Assembly (NCBI GenBank): GCA_030612765.1
Contig: JAUWNG010000020.1
Span: forward strand, 1 to 38,160
Length of the DNA: 38,160 nt
Direction of reading: 5' to 3'
Source: Planctomycetota bacterium
GTDB lineage: Bacteria > Planctomycetota > Planctomycetia > Pirellulales > Thermoguttaceae
Made by a program: the position numbers and the translations under genes. Below, one piece after another: positions 27,867 through 36,126 of the stretch. The stretch's first letter is position 1. Each line of letters begins with the position of its first letter. Below the pieces are notes generated by a model that had not been told where the DNA came from, ran no database searches, and saw nothing but the letters and a program-made list of their open reading frames with translations.

Positions 27867-29866
27867 ACAACGCCCGGCCGATCGCCGACGAATTCTGGCC
27901 CTTGCTCGACGCCGCCTGCGCCGACGAACTAACCGACGGTCAATGGACCGAGCTGCAATCGCATCTGGAAAGCAGCCCCGCCGCCCGACGGGCGTTCGTC
28001 GAACACATCCGCCTGCGCACGAATATCCGTCAATGGTGGAAAGGCAAGCGGTCGCGCGAGGCGGGGTTGAGCAGGATCAAGACCGAGTGCGCGCGCGAGG
28101 GGCGGGTCGGTGATGGACGAGGGATGGCCGGTTCACCGGCCATTGATGGAGAGGAGGGGTTCGGGATTCGGGATTCGGGGTTCGGGGTTCGAGACTCGGA
28201 ATCTCTCTCTGCTGACACGGCGGTTGAACTGCCGTCAGGCCAATGGCCTCAAACCCCCAGTCCCGAACCCCCAATCCCGCCGATCGTCATCGATCTTTCC
28301 TCCACTAGCCATTATCCACTACCCACTAGCCACTTTTCCGTCGGCAGTTGGGCGTTCTCCTACACGGTCGCCACGGTAATCACGGGCGTGATGCTGCTGG
28401 GGTTCTGGGCGGTAGAAGTCACCCATCACCAACATATCGCCGAGGCGCCGTCGCAGTTGGTTCCGTCGGACGCCAGGCCGGAGATGGTGTTCGTCGGCCG
28501 GATCACCGGCATGGTCGATGTGAAATGGTCGGACGATCCCCGCTATCTGCCCCCGCCGGACTTCGCCCACGTTCCCTTAGACAGAAAATACATCCTCGAC
28601 TCTGGCTTGTTGGAAATCACTTACGACTCCGGCGCGAAGGTCATCCTTCAAGGGCCTTGCACCTACGAGGTCGAATCCACCGCCGGCGGCTACCTTTCGT
28701 TGGGCAAACTGACGGCGAAGGTAGAGAAGAAGAAGTCAGAGGTCAGAGGTCAGAGGTCAGATCCCTCTCCCCTCTCCCCTCTCCCCTCTCCCCTCTTCTC
28801 CGTCCGCACTCCCACCGCTCTCATCACCGACCTGGGCACCGAGTTCGGCGTCGAAGTCAGCGATGAGGGAACCACCACGTCGCACGTATTCCACGGCTCG
28901 GTGAAGGTGCTGGTGTTGGATGGCGCTGGAAATCTCCCCTCTCCTTTCGGGAGAGGGGCCGGGGGTGAGGGCAGTGTGCGCGAGGTGATTTTGGGCGAAA
29001 ACGAATCGGCGCGGGTGGAGAGGGCTGATGGCGCTGGGCATCTGTCGATCGTCCGCCACGCCGCTGAGAGTGTGCCGTCGGACTTCGTCCGCGCCATGCC
29101 GCCGCCCAAACACGTCGCCGGGAGCACGAGCTACGCCGAGTTGGTGCTGTCGCTCAATCCCGCCGTCTACTATCGCATGGAGCGACCCAAAGACGAGAAG
29201 GACCGGCTGGTGGTGTTCGATTCGGCTCCCGGCGGTCATCACGGCGTACTGTATTTGGCCGACGAGTATGGCGGCTCGCCCTATTGGTCCGGCCGCTTCG
29301 GCGACTCGCTTCGCCTTCGTGGGCAGGGGGCCGGCGACCACGCGATCGTGCCCGACTACCCAAAAGCCGCCAACGATCAACTGACCGTGTCGGCTTGGGT
29401 GATGCTCGATAGCCAGAATACGTGGTGGGCGATGATCGCCGCCAACTGGGGCAACGTTCCCATCTCGGAACGCCCCGCCCGTGGTCAATTCCACTTCGGT
29501 CTTTATCAGAGCGATGGGGACTTGTCGGTGCAGGCGACGCAACGCGACCAGAAGTTGCTCTTAGTCCGCGAGGGGAAGGACCGTCCCTTGCCGATCGGCA
29601 CGTGGCTGCACGTGGCCTTCGTGGCCGACGGCACGACCTTGCGACTGTACCGCAACGGCGTGGAAGTGGCCACCGGGCCGTGCCGGGACATCTTCCCCAG
29701 ACCGCCCATGGCCAGTCTGGGCATCGGCTGCAAGACGACGACCGCGGGCACGGAGGCGTCCACTAGAACCCCTGCCTTCTGGCGCGGACGGATCGACGAA
29801 CTGGCCGTTTTCAATCGGGCGCTGTCGCCGGCGGAGGTCCGTAAATTGGCCCAATCGTGGGAGTAA
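27863..29866 (+). CDS. FecR-LamG transmembrane protein, probable anti-sigma regulator
   Basis: The 667-residue protein starts at the ATGA overlap with the sigma gene, with GGAGG upstream. A cytoplasmic segment (about 1-95, LTDGQWTELQSHLESSPAARRAF) precedes one membrane helix (about 162-186). A FecR domain (about 205-385) has DSGAKVILQGPCTYEVES and TALITDLGTEFGVEVS. A C-terminal LamG/concanavalin domain (about 425-660) has FDSAPGGHHGVLY and WLHVAFVADGTTLRLYRNG. It probably senses an outside signal and controls the sigma factor. Four repeat insertions, all in frame, interrupt it: residues about 98-140, 147-158, 291-312 and 357-370. Confidence 0.88.
   Translation: MNNARPIADEFWPLLDAACADELTDGQWTELQSHLESSPAARRAFVEHIRLRTNIRQWWKGKRSREAGLSRIKTECAREGRVGDGRGMAGSPAIDGEEGFGIRDSGFGVRDSESLSADTAVELPSGQWPQTPSPEPPIPPIVIDLSSTSHYPLPTSHFSVGSWAFSYTVATVITGVMLLGFWAVEVTHHQHIAEAPSQLVPSDARPEMVFVGRITGMVDVKWSDDPRYLPPPDFAHVPLDRKYILDSGLLEITYDSGAKVILQGPCTYEVESTAGGYLSLGKLTAKVEKKKSEVRGQRSDPSPLSPLPSPLFSVRTPTALITDLGTEFGVEVSDEGTTTSHVFHGSVKVLVLDGAGNLPSPFGRGAGGEGSVREVILGENESARVERADGAGHLSIVRHAAESVPSDFVRAMPPPKHVAGSTSYAELVLSLNPAVYYRMERPKDEKDRLVVFDSAPGGHHGVLYLADEYGGSPYWSGRFGDSLRLRGQGAGDHAIVPDYPKAANDQLTVSAWVMLDSQNTWWAMIAANWGNVPISERPARGQFHFGLYQSDGDLSVQATQRDQKLLLVREGKDRPLPIGTWLHVAFVADGTTLRLYRNGVEVATGPCRDIFPRPPMASLGIGCKTTTAGTEASTRTPAFWRGRIDELAVFNRALSPAEVRKLAQSWE
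28156..28281. repeat. Facing heptamer arrays in the FecR-LamG gene (first)
   Basis: Six units (GGGGTTC, GGGATTC and variants, 28156-28197) face four partly complementary units (28254-28281). The 56-nt centre contains ACGGC/GCCGT. The family is the same as in the pheS-pheT spacer. It is translated in frame into the cytoplasmic segment (GFGIRDSGFGVRDSE). Confidence 0.88.
28302..28336. repeat. Heptamer array in the FecR-LamG gene (second)
   Basis: Five 7-bp units (CCACTAG, CCATTAT, CCACTAC, CCACTAG, CCACTTT) directly before the membrane helix. No facing arm is seen. It is translated as HYPLPTSH-like residues. Confidence 0.8.
28735..28797. repeat. Two abutting heptamer arrays in the FecR-LamG gene (third)
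   Basis: Four GTCAGAG units (28735-28762) are followed at once by five CCCTCTC units (28763-28797). Nine units make 63 bp, exactly 21 codons, so the frame is kept. The segment lies between KLTAKVEKK and VRTPTALITDLG inside the FecR domain. Confidence 0.93.
28933..28971 (-). repeat. 39-bp CCCTCA/GAGAGG element in the FecR-LamG gene (fourth)
   Basis: Read on the minus strand, it matches the 39-bp element in asnB (36350-36388) at 36 of 39 positions and contains the hairpin CTCTCC/GGAGAG. It is translated in frame between VLVLDG and REVILGENE. Confidence 0.9.
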
Positions 29867-30030
29867 CAGAAAAACCAAATCGCCGAAGAGCGAACTACGA
29901 AAACAACAAAGTGTGCCGAGTAACCGCTCGTTGGGGATGGAGTATCCATCCCGGCGTGGCTCGGAGTTGGGGATGGCAGGCTGTGCTCCAGCCCGCCGGC
30001 CATCCCATAATTCGCGGCCAAAGGCCGTGA

Positions 30031-30060
30031 AAGGAGGGTACGCCTATGAATGATCCGTAA
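30031..30060 (+). other. Strong Shine-Dalgarno with a four-codon frame
   Basis: AAGGAGGG (30031-30038) sits 7 bases before ATG 30046, and the frame reads Met-Asn-Asp-Pro and then TAA (30058-30060). A heptamer array starts 4 bases later. It may be a leader peptide or the stub of a gene broken by repeat insertion. Confidence 0.45.
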
Positions 30061-30063
30061 GAA

Positions 30064-30084
30064 ATGGTGAATGGTGGATGGTGG
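30064..30084. repeat. Short heptamer array
   Basis: Three 7-bp units (ATGGTGA, ATGGTGG, ATGGTGG). No facing arm is evident nearby. Confidence 0.65.
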
Positions 30085-30133
30085 ATTTCGCCCTCCCCCG
30101 TGTTCCCGCGAACAATGTGGGAACCAAAACATG

Positions 30134-30197
30134 TTTAGCAGCCGCCGGCACGGCGGCTTGCAGTAGAGCACGGGCCGACGTACCGTCGGCCGCTAAA
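30134..30197. repeat. Compound inverted repeat
   Basis: Outer TTTAGC.../...GCTAAA ends enclose two hairpins, GCCGCCGGCACGGCGGC and GCCGACG-TAC-CGTCGGC (7-bp perfect stem). The outer ends match those of the 16661 repeat (TTTAGC), so the two may be related. Confidence 0.75.
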
Positions 30198-30364
30198 CGG
30201 GTGACCCGATGGACGTTTCATCGCGTTGCTCGCAACACGTATGGTTGGTGCGGCGGTTGTACTGCCACGCCAACAAGGGATGCCGGCGCGTTGCCCGCAG
30301 CCCGCAAAGAGTTTTCTCGAAAGTTTTGTTTTTGCAACCTTTTTGTTTCGCAAGGAGAAAGAAA

Positions 30365-31060
30365 ATGTCTCGGAATTTACTTAGCATGATTGGCGTGATT
30401 CTCGTGGCGGCGGCGGTCTTGACATTCGGCGCCACCAACGCTTCCGCGGAACTGATCCTGAACGGGAGTTTTGAAACCTCGGATCTCGAGCCAGGGGACT
30501 TTCCCTATAGCGATGGATGTCGTGCAAAAATTGACCCCGGCGACACCGCTAACCTGCCCGATTGGCTTTTAGTCGCCGGTAGCCCGGACCTTACAAAGTA
30601 CTATTATTACGGGGCTGATACAGGATCCATTCCGTTGACGGACGCCCATGAAGGCGACCGCTTCTTGTTTGTGTGCGATCCATGGACTTCTGGCACCGAC
30701 CCATCTGCTAACCAGAGCTTCGCCGTTACCGCGGGGACGCAGTACGACGTCAGTTTTTGGGAGAAGTTGTGGAGGGGCTCGGGCAAAGTAAACGCCGACA
30801 TCACGTTGGACGCGGGTAGCGCCACCGGTACGACGACTGTAACCACCGGCAGCGACGCCGATTGGACCGAGTACGCCTTCAGTTTCACCCCGGACACCAA
30901 TGCCACGGCGACACTGACGTTCACTGCGGCAGTTAGTGCTGCTAACGACTCGTTCCTGGACAGCGTGTCGGTGACGGCCATTCCCGAGCCGGGCACGCTG
31001 GCGCTGCTGGCCACCGGTCTGCTCGGCCTGCTCTGCTACGCATGGAGGAAGCGGCGGTAG
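30365..31060 (+). CDS. PEP-CTERM surface protein
   Basis: The 231-residue protein begins at ATG 30365 behind AAGGAG, with a signal peptide (SRNLLSMIGVILVAAAVLTF, cut near ASA). The body, ELILNGSFETSDLEPGDFP onward to FLDSVSVTAIPE, has the beta-sandwich look of DUF642-like or carbohydrate-binding-like exported proteins. It ends with the sorting signal IPEPGTLALLATGLLGLL followed by WRKRR: the PEP motif, a membrane helix and a basic cluster. Such proteins are processed by an exosortase, not in this window, and released or anchored at the surface. Its stop codon touches a heptamer array. Confidence 0.92.
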   Translation: MSRNLLSMIGVILVAAAVLTFGATNASAELILNGSFETSDLEPGDFPYSDGCRAKIDPGDTANLPDWLLVAGSPDLTKYYYYGADTGSIPLTDAHEGDRFLFVCDPWTSGTDPSANQSFAVTAGTQYDVSFWEKLWRGSGKVNADITLDAGSATGTTTVTTGSDADWTEYAFSFTPDTNATATLTFTAAVSAANDSFLDSVSVTAIPEPGTLALLATGLLGLLCYAWRKRR

Positions 31061-31323
31061 ATTTATGATTTAGGATGTATGATTTCTGATTTGACTGGCG
31101 AAATCCGGCGTCGTCACGAAGATATTTCGTGACGACGCTCGGAGCGCCGGCCATTCTCGGAATCGCAAGAACTCACGTTAAGGCGCTGGGGCGCAAAGGA
31201 ACTTTGTTGTCTTTGCGCCTTGGCGTGAGATTTTTGGGGTGTGTTTGAGCGATTTTTCCATTCAGCCATGAGGTGAGCGATGTGCCGAAGCAACCATAAA
31301 TCAGAAATCAGAAATCAGAAATC
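31060..31323. repeat. Widely spaced facing heptamer arrays between PEP-CTERM and DUF1559 genes
   Basis: Five GATTTAT/GATTTCT-like units (31060-31094) and four complementary AGAAATC units (31296-31323) face each other across about 200 bp. The first begins in the PEP-CTERM stop codon; the second lies in the first codons of the DUF1559 frame. Between them are a 12-bp perfect hairpin (31109-31137, CGTCGTCACGAA) and a terminator. Confidence 0.88.
31172..31235 (+). terminator. Long terminator hairpin with T-run
   Basis: CTCACG (31172-31177) with CGTGAG (31224-31229), and GGCGCAAAG (31190-31198) with CTTTGCGCC (31211-31219), form a long stem followed by ATTTTT. It fits termination after the PEP-CTERM gene. 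Confidence 0.6.
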
Positions 31324-32359
31324 CACTGCCCTCACCCTAACCCTCTCCCAAAGGGAGAGGGGATTCACGCTTGTGGAACTTTTGGTCGTGATCACGATCA
31401 TCGGCATTTTGATTGCGCTGTTGCTGCCGGCGGTACAGGCGGCCCGCGAGGCGGCCAGAAGGTTGCAGTGCTGCAACAACCTCAAACAACTCAGTCTGGC
31501 CTGCCTGAACCACGAGGAGATACACGGATTCTACCCGTCCGGCGGATGGGGATGCTCTTGGACCGGCGACCCCGACCGCGGCCCCGGCAGGCGTCAACCG
31601 GGTGGTTGGGTCTACTCCATCCTCCCCTATCTCGAACAACAGGCCCTTTACGACATTGGCACGGACGGCGACCCCGGGGAACCCTTCAGCCAGATCCAAC
31701 GGAACGGCGCGGTGCAACGCGACCAAGTGCCGTTGACCATGCTCGTCTGTCCTACCCGGCGTGCGGCGATCCTCTATCCAAGGCCAAGGTGGAGGAATGG
31801 GCAGATTTGGTATTACAATGCCGCGAGTTACGGGACCGCGGACCTCGCGGGGGGCGGCGGCCTCGACTACGCGGCCAACTCCGGCGGAAACTGGTGGTGG
31901 TGTACCGGCCCCCGCAGCATCGCCGAGGCCGAATCGCCGAGCTTCGATTGGTCGCAGTGCGGCGCCCTGACCAGCACCGGCGTAATCTACTCCCATAGCG
32001 AAATCACGATGGCCGATATTATCGACGGCACGAGCAACACCTTCTTGCTGGGCGAGAAGTACCTCAATCCCGACAGTTACTACACCGGTTTGGACCACGC
32101 CGACGACGCTGCCGCTTTCGAGGGCCACGCCCACGACGTGGATCGCGGAACCTCGCGTCAAGACGTGCCGCTGCCGCCTTTGCCGGACACTCCAGGCAGC
32201 ATGGTTCTCTACAATTTCGGCAGCGCGCACGCCATCGGCTTGCACATGTCTCTCTGCGACGGCTCGGTCCAGTTCATCAACTATTCGATCGACCCGCTGG
32301 TCTTTTCCTGCCTGGGCGACCGCAAGGACGGCATGGTGATCGACGGCAAGAAGTTCTGA
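31280..32359 (+). CDS. DUF1559 protein with prepilin-type N-terminus
   Basis: The 359-residue protein is a typical planctomycete DUF1559 member. It has a prepilin cleavage site [11 protein letters not shown], then [20 protein letters not shown], a mid-region GYPLL-like block ([16 protein letters not shown]) and the C-terminal H-x9-DG motif ([19 protein letters not shown]). It is likely cleaved by a prepilin peptidase and assembled as a pseudopilin-like surface component. The leader before the glycine (from ATG 31280) is encoded entirely by repeats: an AGAAATC array and a CCCTCA/GAGAGG element that gives SQRERG. The true start is therefore uncertain. Confidence 0.9.
   Translation: MCRSNHKSEIRNQKSTALTLTLSQRERGFTLVELLVVITIIGILIALLLPAVQAAREAARRLQCCNNLKQLSLACLNHEEIHGFYPSGGWGCSWTGDPDRGPGRRQPGGWVYSILPYLEQQALYDIGTDGDPGEPFSQIQRNGAVQRDQVPLTMLVCPTRRAAILYPRPRWRNGQIWYYNAASYGTADLAGGGGLDYAANSGGNWWWCTGPRSIAEAESPSFDWSQCGALTSTGVIYSHSEITMADIIDGTSNTFLLGEKYLNPDSYYTGLDHADDAAAFEGHAHDVDRGTSRQDVPLPPLPDTPGSMVLYNFGSAHAIGLHMSLCDGSVQFINYSIDPLVFSCLGDRKDGMVIDGKKF
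31329..31363 (+). repeat. 35-bp CCCTCA/GAGAGG element, short form
   Basis: Related to the 39-bp elements at 28933 and 36350 but with a six-base period (CCCTCA, CCCTAA, CCCTCT) before the hairpin CTCTCCC/GGGAGAG. It encodes the basic leader of the DUF1559 protein. Confidence 0.85.
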
Positions 32360-32412
32360 TCGCGGCAGGGCCATTCATCCAAAATCCACTAAACTGAACA
32401 GGAAACGCTACC

Positions 32413-33984
32413 GTGAGTCAAGACGATCATCCCGTTGAACAAGAATCAATTCAAGTGCACCGGTGCGGCTGCTCCCACGGCTCCCATCCCACGCTCGACC
32501 ATGTCTCGCGGCGCGGGTTTCTTCAAGGGGTCGGATGCGGCGCCGTCGGCGTTACGCTGGGCGGATTGAGCACTACGACGGTACACGCCGCCGATGCCGC
32601 GCCGTCGCCTCCGCGCGGAGCGACGCTTCGCATCAAGCCGATTCTTACCTACGAAATCCAACGCCGGCGGGACCGGGACAGCTATCGCGCCTACGGCGCG
32701 CTGGACGACATGGACAAGGTCAACGAGGAAATCAAGCGGATCGAAGCCGAGTTGAAGCGGCTTGCCTCCCAAGCCGAGTTTCCCATCGAGATACTGCCGG
32801 TCTCCGCGGTGGATGATAATAATCAAGCCCGAAAGGCCGCCGCCGCCGACTGCGACGTCCTGCTGGTCTATCCGGCGGGCGGTTATACCATCCTCAGCAT
32901 TGCCGCATCGAAAACGCCCAAGGTGCTGTTCGTGCGGCACAAGTCGGGGCCGTACTATCAGTGGCACGAAATCGCCCATTTCCGCCTGTTGCGACGCAGC
33001 GGCGATGAGTTCGTGCCGCAGGAGGTGGACCTCGACGACATCGTCGTGGACGAATACGACGAGGTGCTCTGGCGGCTCCGTGCCCTCTATGGGCTGAAGA
33101 ACGCCAAGGGGACGAAGATGCTCGCCATCGGCGGGCTGGCGGCCTACTCCAAACCGGGGCAAGAGTCCGGCCCCCGCCATGCCAAGGAAGTATGGGATTA
33201 CCAATTCGAGATCGTCTCGGAAGAGGATTTTGGCAAGCGGCTCAAAAAAGCGCAGGCGGACCGGCGGATCGTGGAGGCCGTCCAACGGCAGACCAAGGCG
33301 CTGTTGGCCCAGCCGAACGTGACGCTGGCCACCGAGCGGAAGTTCGTGTTCAATTCCTTCATGGCCCTCTGGGTGGCGAAGCAACTGATGAAGGAGACCG
33401 GCGCGACCAATTTTGGCTTCGCTTACTGCATGAAGCGAAAGGTCATCGAGATGCTCGACACGCCGCCTTGCCTAGTTCTGGCGCTGGCCAACGACGAGGG
33501 CTACACGGCGTACTGTCACACGGACCTCACGCACACTCTGCCCGGCGTGCTGCTGCGCTGGATATCCGGAAAGCCATCGTTCCTGTGCAACTCGCATTTA
33601 CCCCATGACGGCATTTTTACCGTGGCCCATTGCGCGGCGCCGCGAAAGATGAACGGCAAGGACTACGAACCCGCGAAGATCATGACGCATTTCGAGTCCG
33701 ACTACGGCGCCGCGTCCAAGGTGGAATACACCCAGGGGCAGGTCGTCACGGTCGTCATCCCCAACCTGCGCTGCACGAAGTGGCAGGGGTTCCGGGGCAA
33801 GATCATCGCCTCGCCCTCGCTTCCGGCCTGCCGCTCACAGATGGACATTCAAGTCGACGGCGACTGGCGCAAGATACTGACCGACCAGCAAGGCTTCCAC
33901 ACGCAGGTCTGCTACGGCGACTACCTCCGCGAGATTGGCTACGCTCTGAAACGGGTCGGCATCCAGTGGGAGAACTTGGGTTAG
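32413..33984 (+). CDS. Tat-exported sugar-isomerase-like protein
   Basis: The 523-residue protein starts at GTG 32413 behind AGGAAA. A twin-arginine signal (SRRGFL at 32-37, then a hydrophobic stretch GVGCGAVGVTLGGL and a cut near VHA) points to export of a folded, possibly metal-bearing protein. The C-terminal half (PCLVLALANDEGYTAYCHTDL, SFLCNSHLPHDGIFTVAHCAAP, THFESDYGAASKVEYTQG) resembles the C-terminal domain of L-fucose/L-arabinose isomerases, with His and Glu residues suitable for metal binding. Activity and substrate are inferred only. It lies between two DUF1559 sequences. Confidence 0.75.
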   Translation: MSQDDHPVEQESIQVHRCGCSHGSHPTLDHVSRRGFLQGVGCGAVGVTLGGLSTTTVHAADAAPSPPRGATLRIKPILTYEIQRRRDRDSYRAYGALDDMDKVNEEIKRIEAELKRLASQAEFPIEILPVSAVDDNNQARKAAAADCDVLLVYPAGGYTILSIAASKTPKVLFVRHKSGPYYQWHEIAHFRLLRRSGDEFVPQEVDLDDIVVDEYDEVLWRLRALYGLKNAKGTKMLAIGGLAAYSKPGQESGPRHAKEVWDYQFEIVSEEDFGKRLKKAQADRRIVEAVQRQTKALLAQPNVTLATERKFVFNSFMALWVAKQLMKETGATNFGFAYCMKRKVIEMLDTPPCLVLALANDEGYTAYCHTDLTHTLPGVLLRWISGKPSFLCNSHLPHDGIFTVAHCAAPRKMNGKDYEPAKIMTHFESDYGAASKVEYTQGQVVTVVIPNLRCTKWQGFRGKIIASPSLPACRSQMDIQVDGDWRKILTDQQGFHTQVCYGDYLREIGYALKRVGIQWENLG

Positions 33985-34041
33985 AACCACTGGACGATAG
34001 AAAAGCGACGTGGCTGCGATAGCCGCCGGCGACAGCCGACG

Positions 34042-34188
34042 GTTTTCGGCTATGCGCACACCGTCGGATTCCAGATGGCCTTCTGCGACGGCTCGGTCCA
34101 TTTGATCAACTACACGATCGACCAGTCGGTCCATGCGCATCTGGGCAATCGCGGCGACGGCTACACGATCAACGGGAAAAAGTTCTGA
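34042..34188 (+). pseudogene. C-terminal fragment of a second DUF1559 gene
   Basis: The frame ending at TGA 34186-34188 reads VFGYAHTVGFQMAFCDGS, then VHLINYTIDQSVHAHLGN and RGDGYTINGKKF. This matches the last 45 or so residues of the intact DUF1559 protein ([16 protein letters not shown], ending DGKKF), including the H-x9-DG motif. No N-terminal part or start codon is present, so it is a remnant. A duplication followed by deletion, or replacement by the isomerase-like gene, would explain it. Confidence 0.85.
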
Positions 34189-34305
34189 TCCACAAGAAGT
34201 ACGTCGAGGGCTTGCCGATCGCCGGAAAGACGTTAACATCGATAGTGGGCTACAATGCGCATCAATACCATGAAAAAGTGCAAAAGTCGAACTAAGGAAC
34301 TTCGC

Positions 34306-36072
34306 ATGTTCGTGAAAATGTCTGCATTTGTTCAGTCCTGCATCTTGTTGGTCGCGTCCGTGTGTTTTTGTTCAGATTCCACGGCGGCGGATGACCCGCG
34401 CAACGCGCTTTTCGGCAGCGTCATTCCAGACGAAGGTTATTGCGACCAGCCATACGTCGTCGTGACCAAGGACGGCAATTGGCTTTGCACTCTGACTACC
34501 GGCGCGGGGCATGAGGGCACGAAGGGCCAGCACGTGGTCTCCACTATCAGCACCGACAAGGGCAACACGTGGTCCGGGTTGGTGGACATCGAACCGAGCA
34601 GCGGCCCCGAAGCGTCCTGGGTGACGCCGCTGATCGTGCCCGGCGGCCGCGTCTACGCCTTCTACACCTACAACGGCGATAAAATCCACGCGTTGCCCGG
34701 CGAGGAAAAAAGCTGTCGCACAGACATGCTCGGTTGGTATTGTTTCAAGTATTCCGACGACGGCGGCCAGTCGTGGTCGGCCGAGCGATATCGCCTGCCG
34801 ATGCCCGTGACTGCATGTGACTTAGCCAACGATTGGGGCGGCGAGGTGCAGATTTTCTGGGGAATCGACAAGCCCAGCGTCGTCGGAGACAGCGTGATCT
34901 TCTCCTACACCAAGCTGGGCCGTTACATGCTCGATAACGGCGAGGGATGGCTTTTCCGCTCCGACAACATCCTCGCTGAATCCGATCCGACAAAGCTGCA
35001 CTGGACCCCCTTGCCCGACGGCGATCACGGCATCCGGGCACCGGAGTTCGGTTCGGTCCAGGAAGAACACAACATCGTTCCGCTCAGAGACAACAAGCTC
35101 TATTGCGTATATCGGACGACCACCGGACACCCTTGCCAGAGCTACAGCGACGACGGCGGACACACCTGGACGAAGCCCGAACACATGACATACACACCGG
35201 GGGGACGCAAAATCAAGACCTCGCGGGCGTGTCCCAAACTATGGCAGACGGCCGACGGCCGCTACCTCTTCTGGTTCCACAATCACAGCGGCCTGGACTT
35301 CAATGGTCGCAATCCGGCCTGGGTCGTCGGCGGCGTGGAGCGAGACGGCCACATCCACTGGTCGCAGCCCGAAATACTACTCTACGATCCCGTCGTCAAC
35401 ACGAGAATGAGCTACCCCGACCTGATCGAGCAGGACGGCCGCTACTGGGTCGCCGAAACGAATAAATCCGTCGCCCGCATCCATGAAATCGACAAGACCC
35501 TCTTGGAGGGACTTTGGAACCAGGAGTCGAACAAGCAGCGCGCCGGCGGGAACCTGCTGCTGGAATGGAGGTCGGGCGAAACCGGCGGCGCGCCGGTGTT
35601 GCCGCGGGCAATCGACTTGGCGCAGTCCAGCGGAATTACCCTCGACTGTTGGGTTCGATTGGACGACCTCGCCGCCGGACAAGTGCTCGTGGACTGCCAG
35701 GGTACGGGCGGCAAACGCGTTTCCCTGACCACCATCAACGACGGCGCCGTCCGCTTGGAACTCAGCGACGGCACGACCACGGTCGCGTGGGATTGCGATC
35801 CCGGATTGCTCCAGGCGGGCAAGTTGCACCACATCGTGGCGACTGCCGACGTCGGACCCAAGATCATCACGTTTGTGGTGGATGGAGTCTTCTGCGACGG
35901 CGGCCAGCACCGCCAATACGGCTGGGGGCGATGGAATGGAAACCTGGGGACGGTTTTGAAAGCCGGTCCGCTGGCCGCTGGTCCGTCGCTGAAATCCCTG
36001 CGCGTCTATGATCGTTACCTCCGCACTTCCGAAGCAGTCGGCAACTTCCAAGCCGGCGCAAGTGAAAAGTGA
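34306..36072 (+). CDS. Secreted sialidase-like protein with LamG-type C-terminal domain
   Basis: The 588-residue protein has a signal peptide (MFVKMSAFVQSCILLVASV) and a six-bladed-propeller-type core with three Asp-box motifs, STDKGNTW (82-89), SDDGGQSW (150-157) and SDDGGHTW (281-288), as in GH33-like sialidases and BNR-repeat glycosidases. A LamG/concanavalin-like domain follows (about 415-585, ITLDCWVRLDDL, KLHHIVATAD, SLRVYDRYLR). It probably binds or cleaves sugars outside the cell. ATG 34306 is preferred for its AAGGA site (34294-34298); the frame opens at 34255. Confidence 0.85.
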   Translation: MFVKMSAFVQSCILLVASVCFCSDSTAADDPRNALFGSVIPDEGYCDQPYVVVTKDGNWLCTLTTGAGHEGTKGQHVVSTISTDKGNTWSGLVDIEPSSGPEASWVTPLIVPGGRVYAFYTYNGDKIHALPGEEKSCRTDMLGWYCFKYSDDGGQSWSAERYRLPMPVTACDLANDWGGEVQIFWGIDKPSVVGDSVIFSYTKLGRYMLDNGEGWLFRSDNILAESDPTKLHWTPLPDGDHGIRAPEFGSVQEEHNIVPLRDNKLYCVYRTTTGHPCQSYSDDGGHTWTKPEHMTYTPGGRKIKTSRACPKLWQTADGRYLFWFHNHSGLDFNGRNPAWVVGGVERDGHIHWSQPEILLYDPVVNTRMSYPDLIEQDGRYWVAETNKSVARIHEIDKTLLEGLWNQESNKQRAGGNLLLEWRSGETGGAPVLPRAIDLAQSSGITLDCWVRLDDLAAGQVLVDCQGTGGKRVSLTTINDGAVRLELSDGTTTVAWDCDPGLLQAGKLHHIVATADVGPKIITFVVDGVFCDGGQHRQYGWGRWNGNLGTVLKAGPLAAGPSLKSLRVYDRYLRTSEAVGNFQAGASEK

Positions 36073-36126
36073 TTTTTCCCCCATCCCCTTGCCGATGCAT
36101 CTTCCCGCGGTATATCATGCCTCTTA

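Larger units (their letters stand above)
29867..30364. other. 498-bp repeat-rich spacer before the PEP-CTERM gene
   Basis: No full gene is seen. The region holds small palindromes (GGGATGGAGTATCCATCCC near 29935), a very strong Shine-Dalgarno before a four-codon frame (30031-30060), a heptamer array (30064-30084), a large inverted repeat (30134-30197), and the leader with AAGGAG that serves the PEP-CTERM gene at 30365. Confidence 0.55.

Noticed and set aside
28735-28797. CRISPR-like array
   Set aside because: The units are 7 bp with no spacers, and no cas genes are present.
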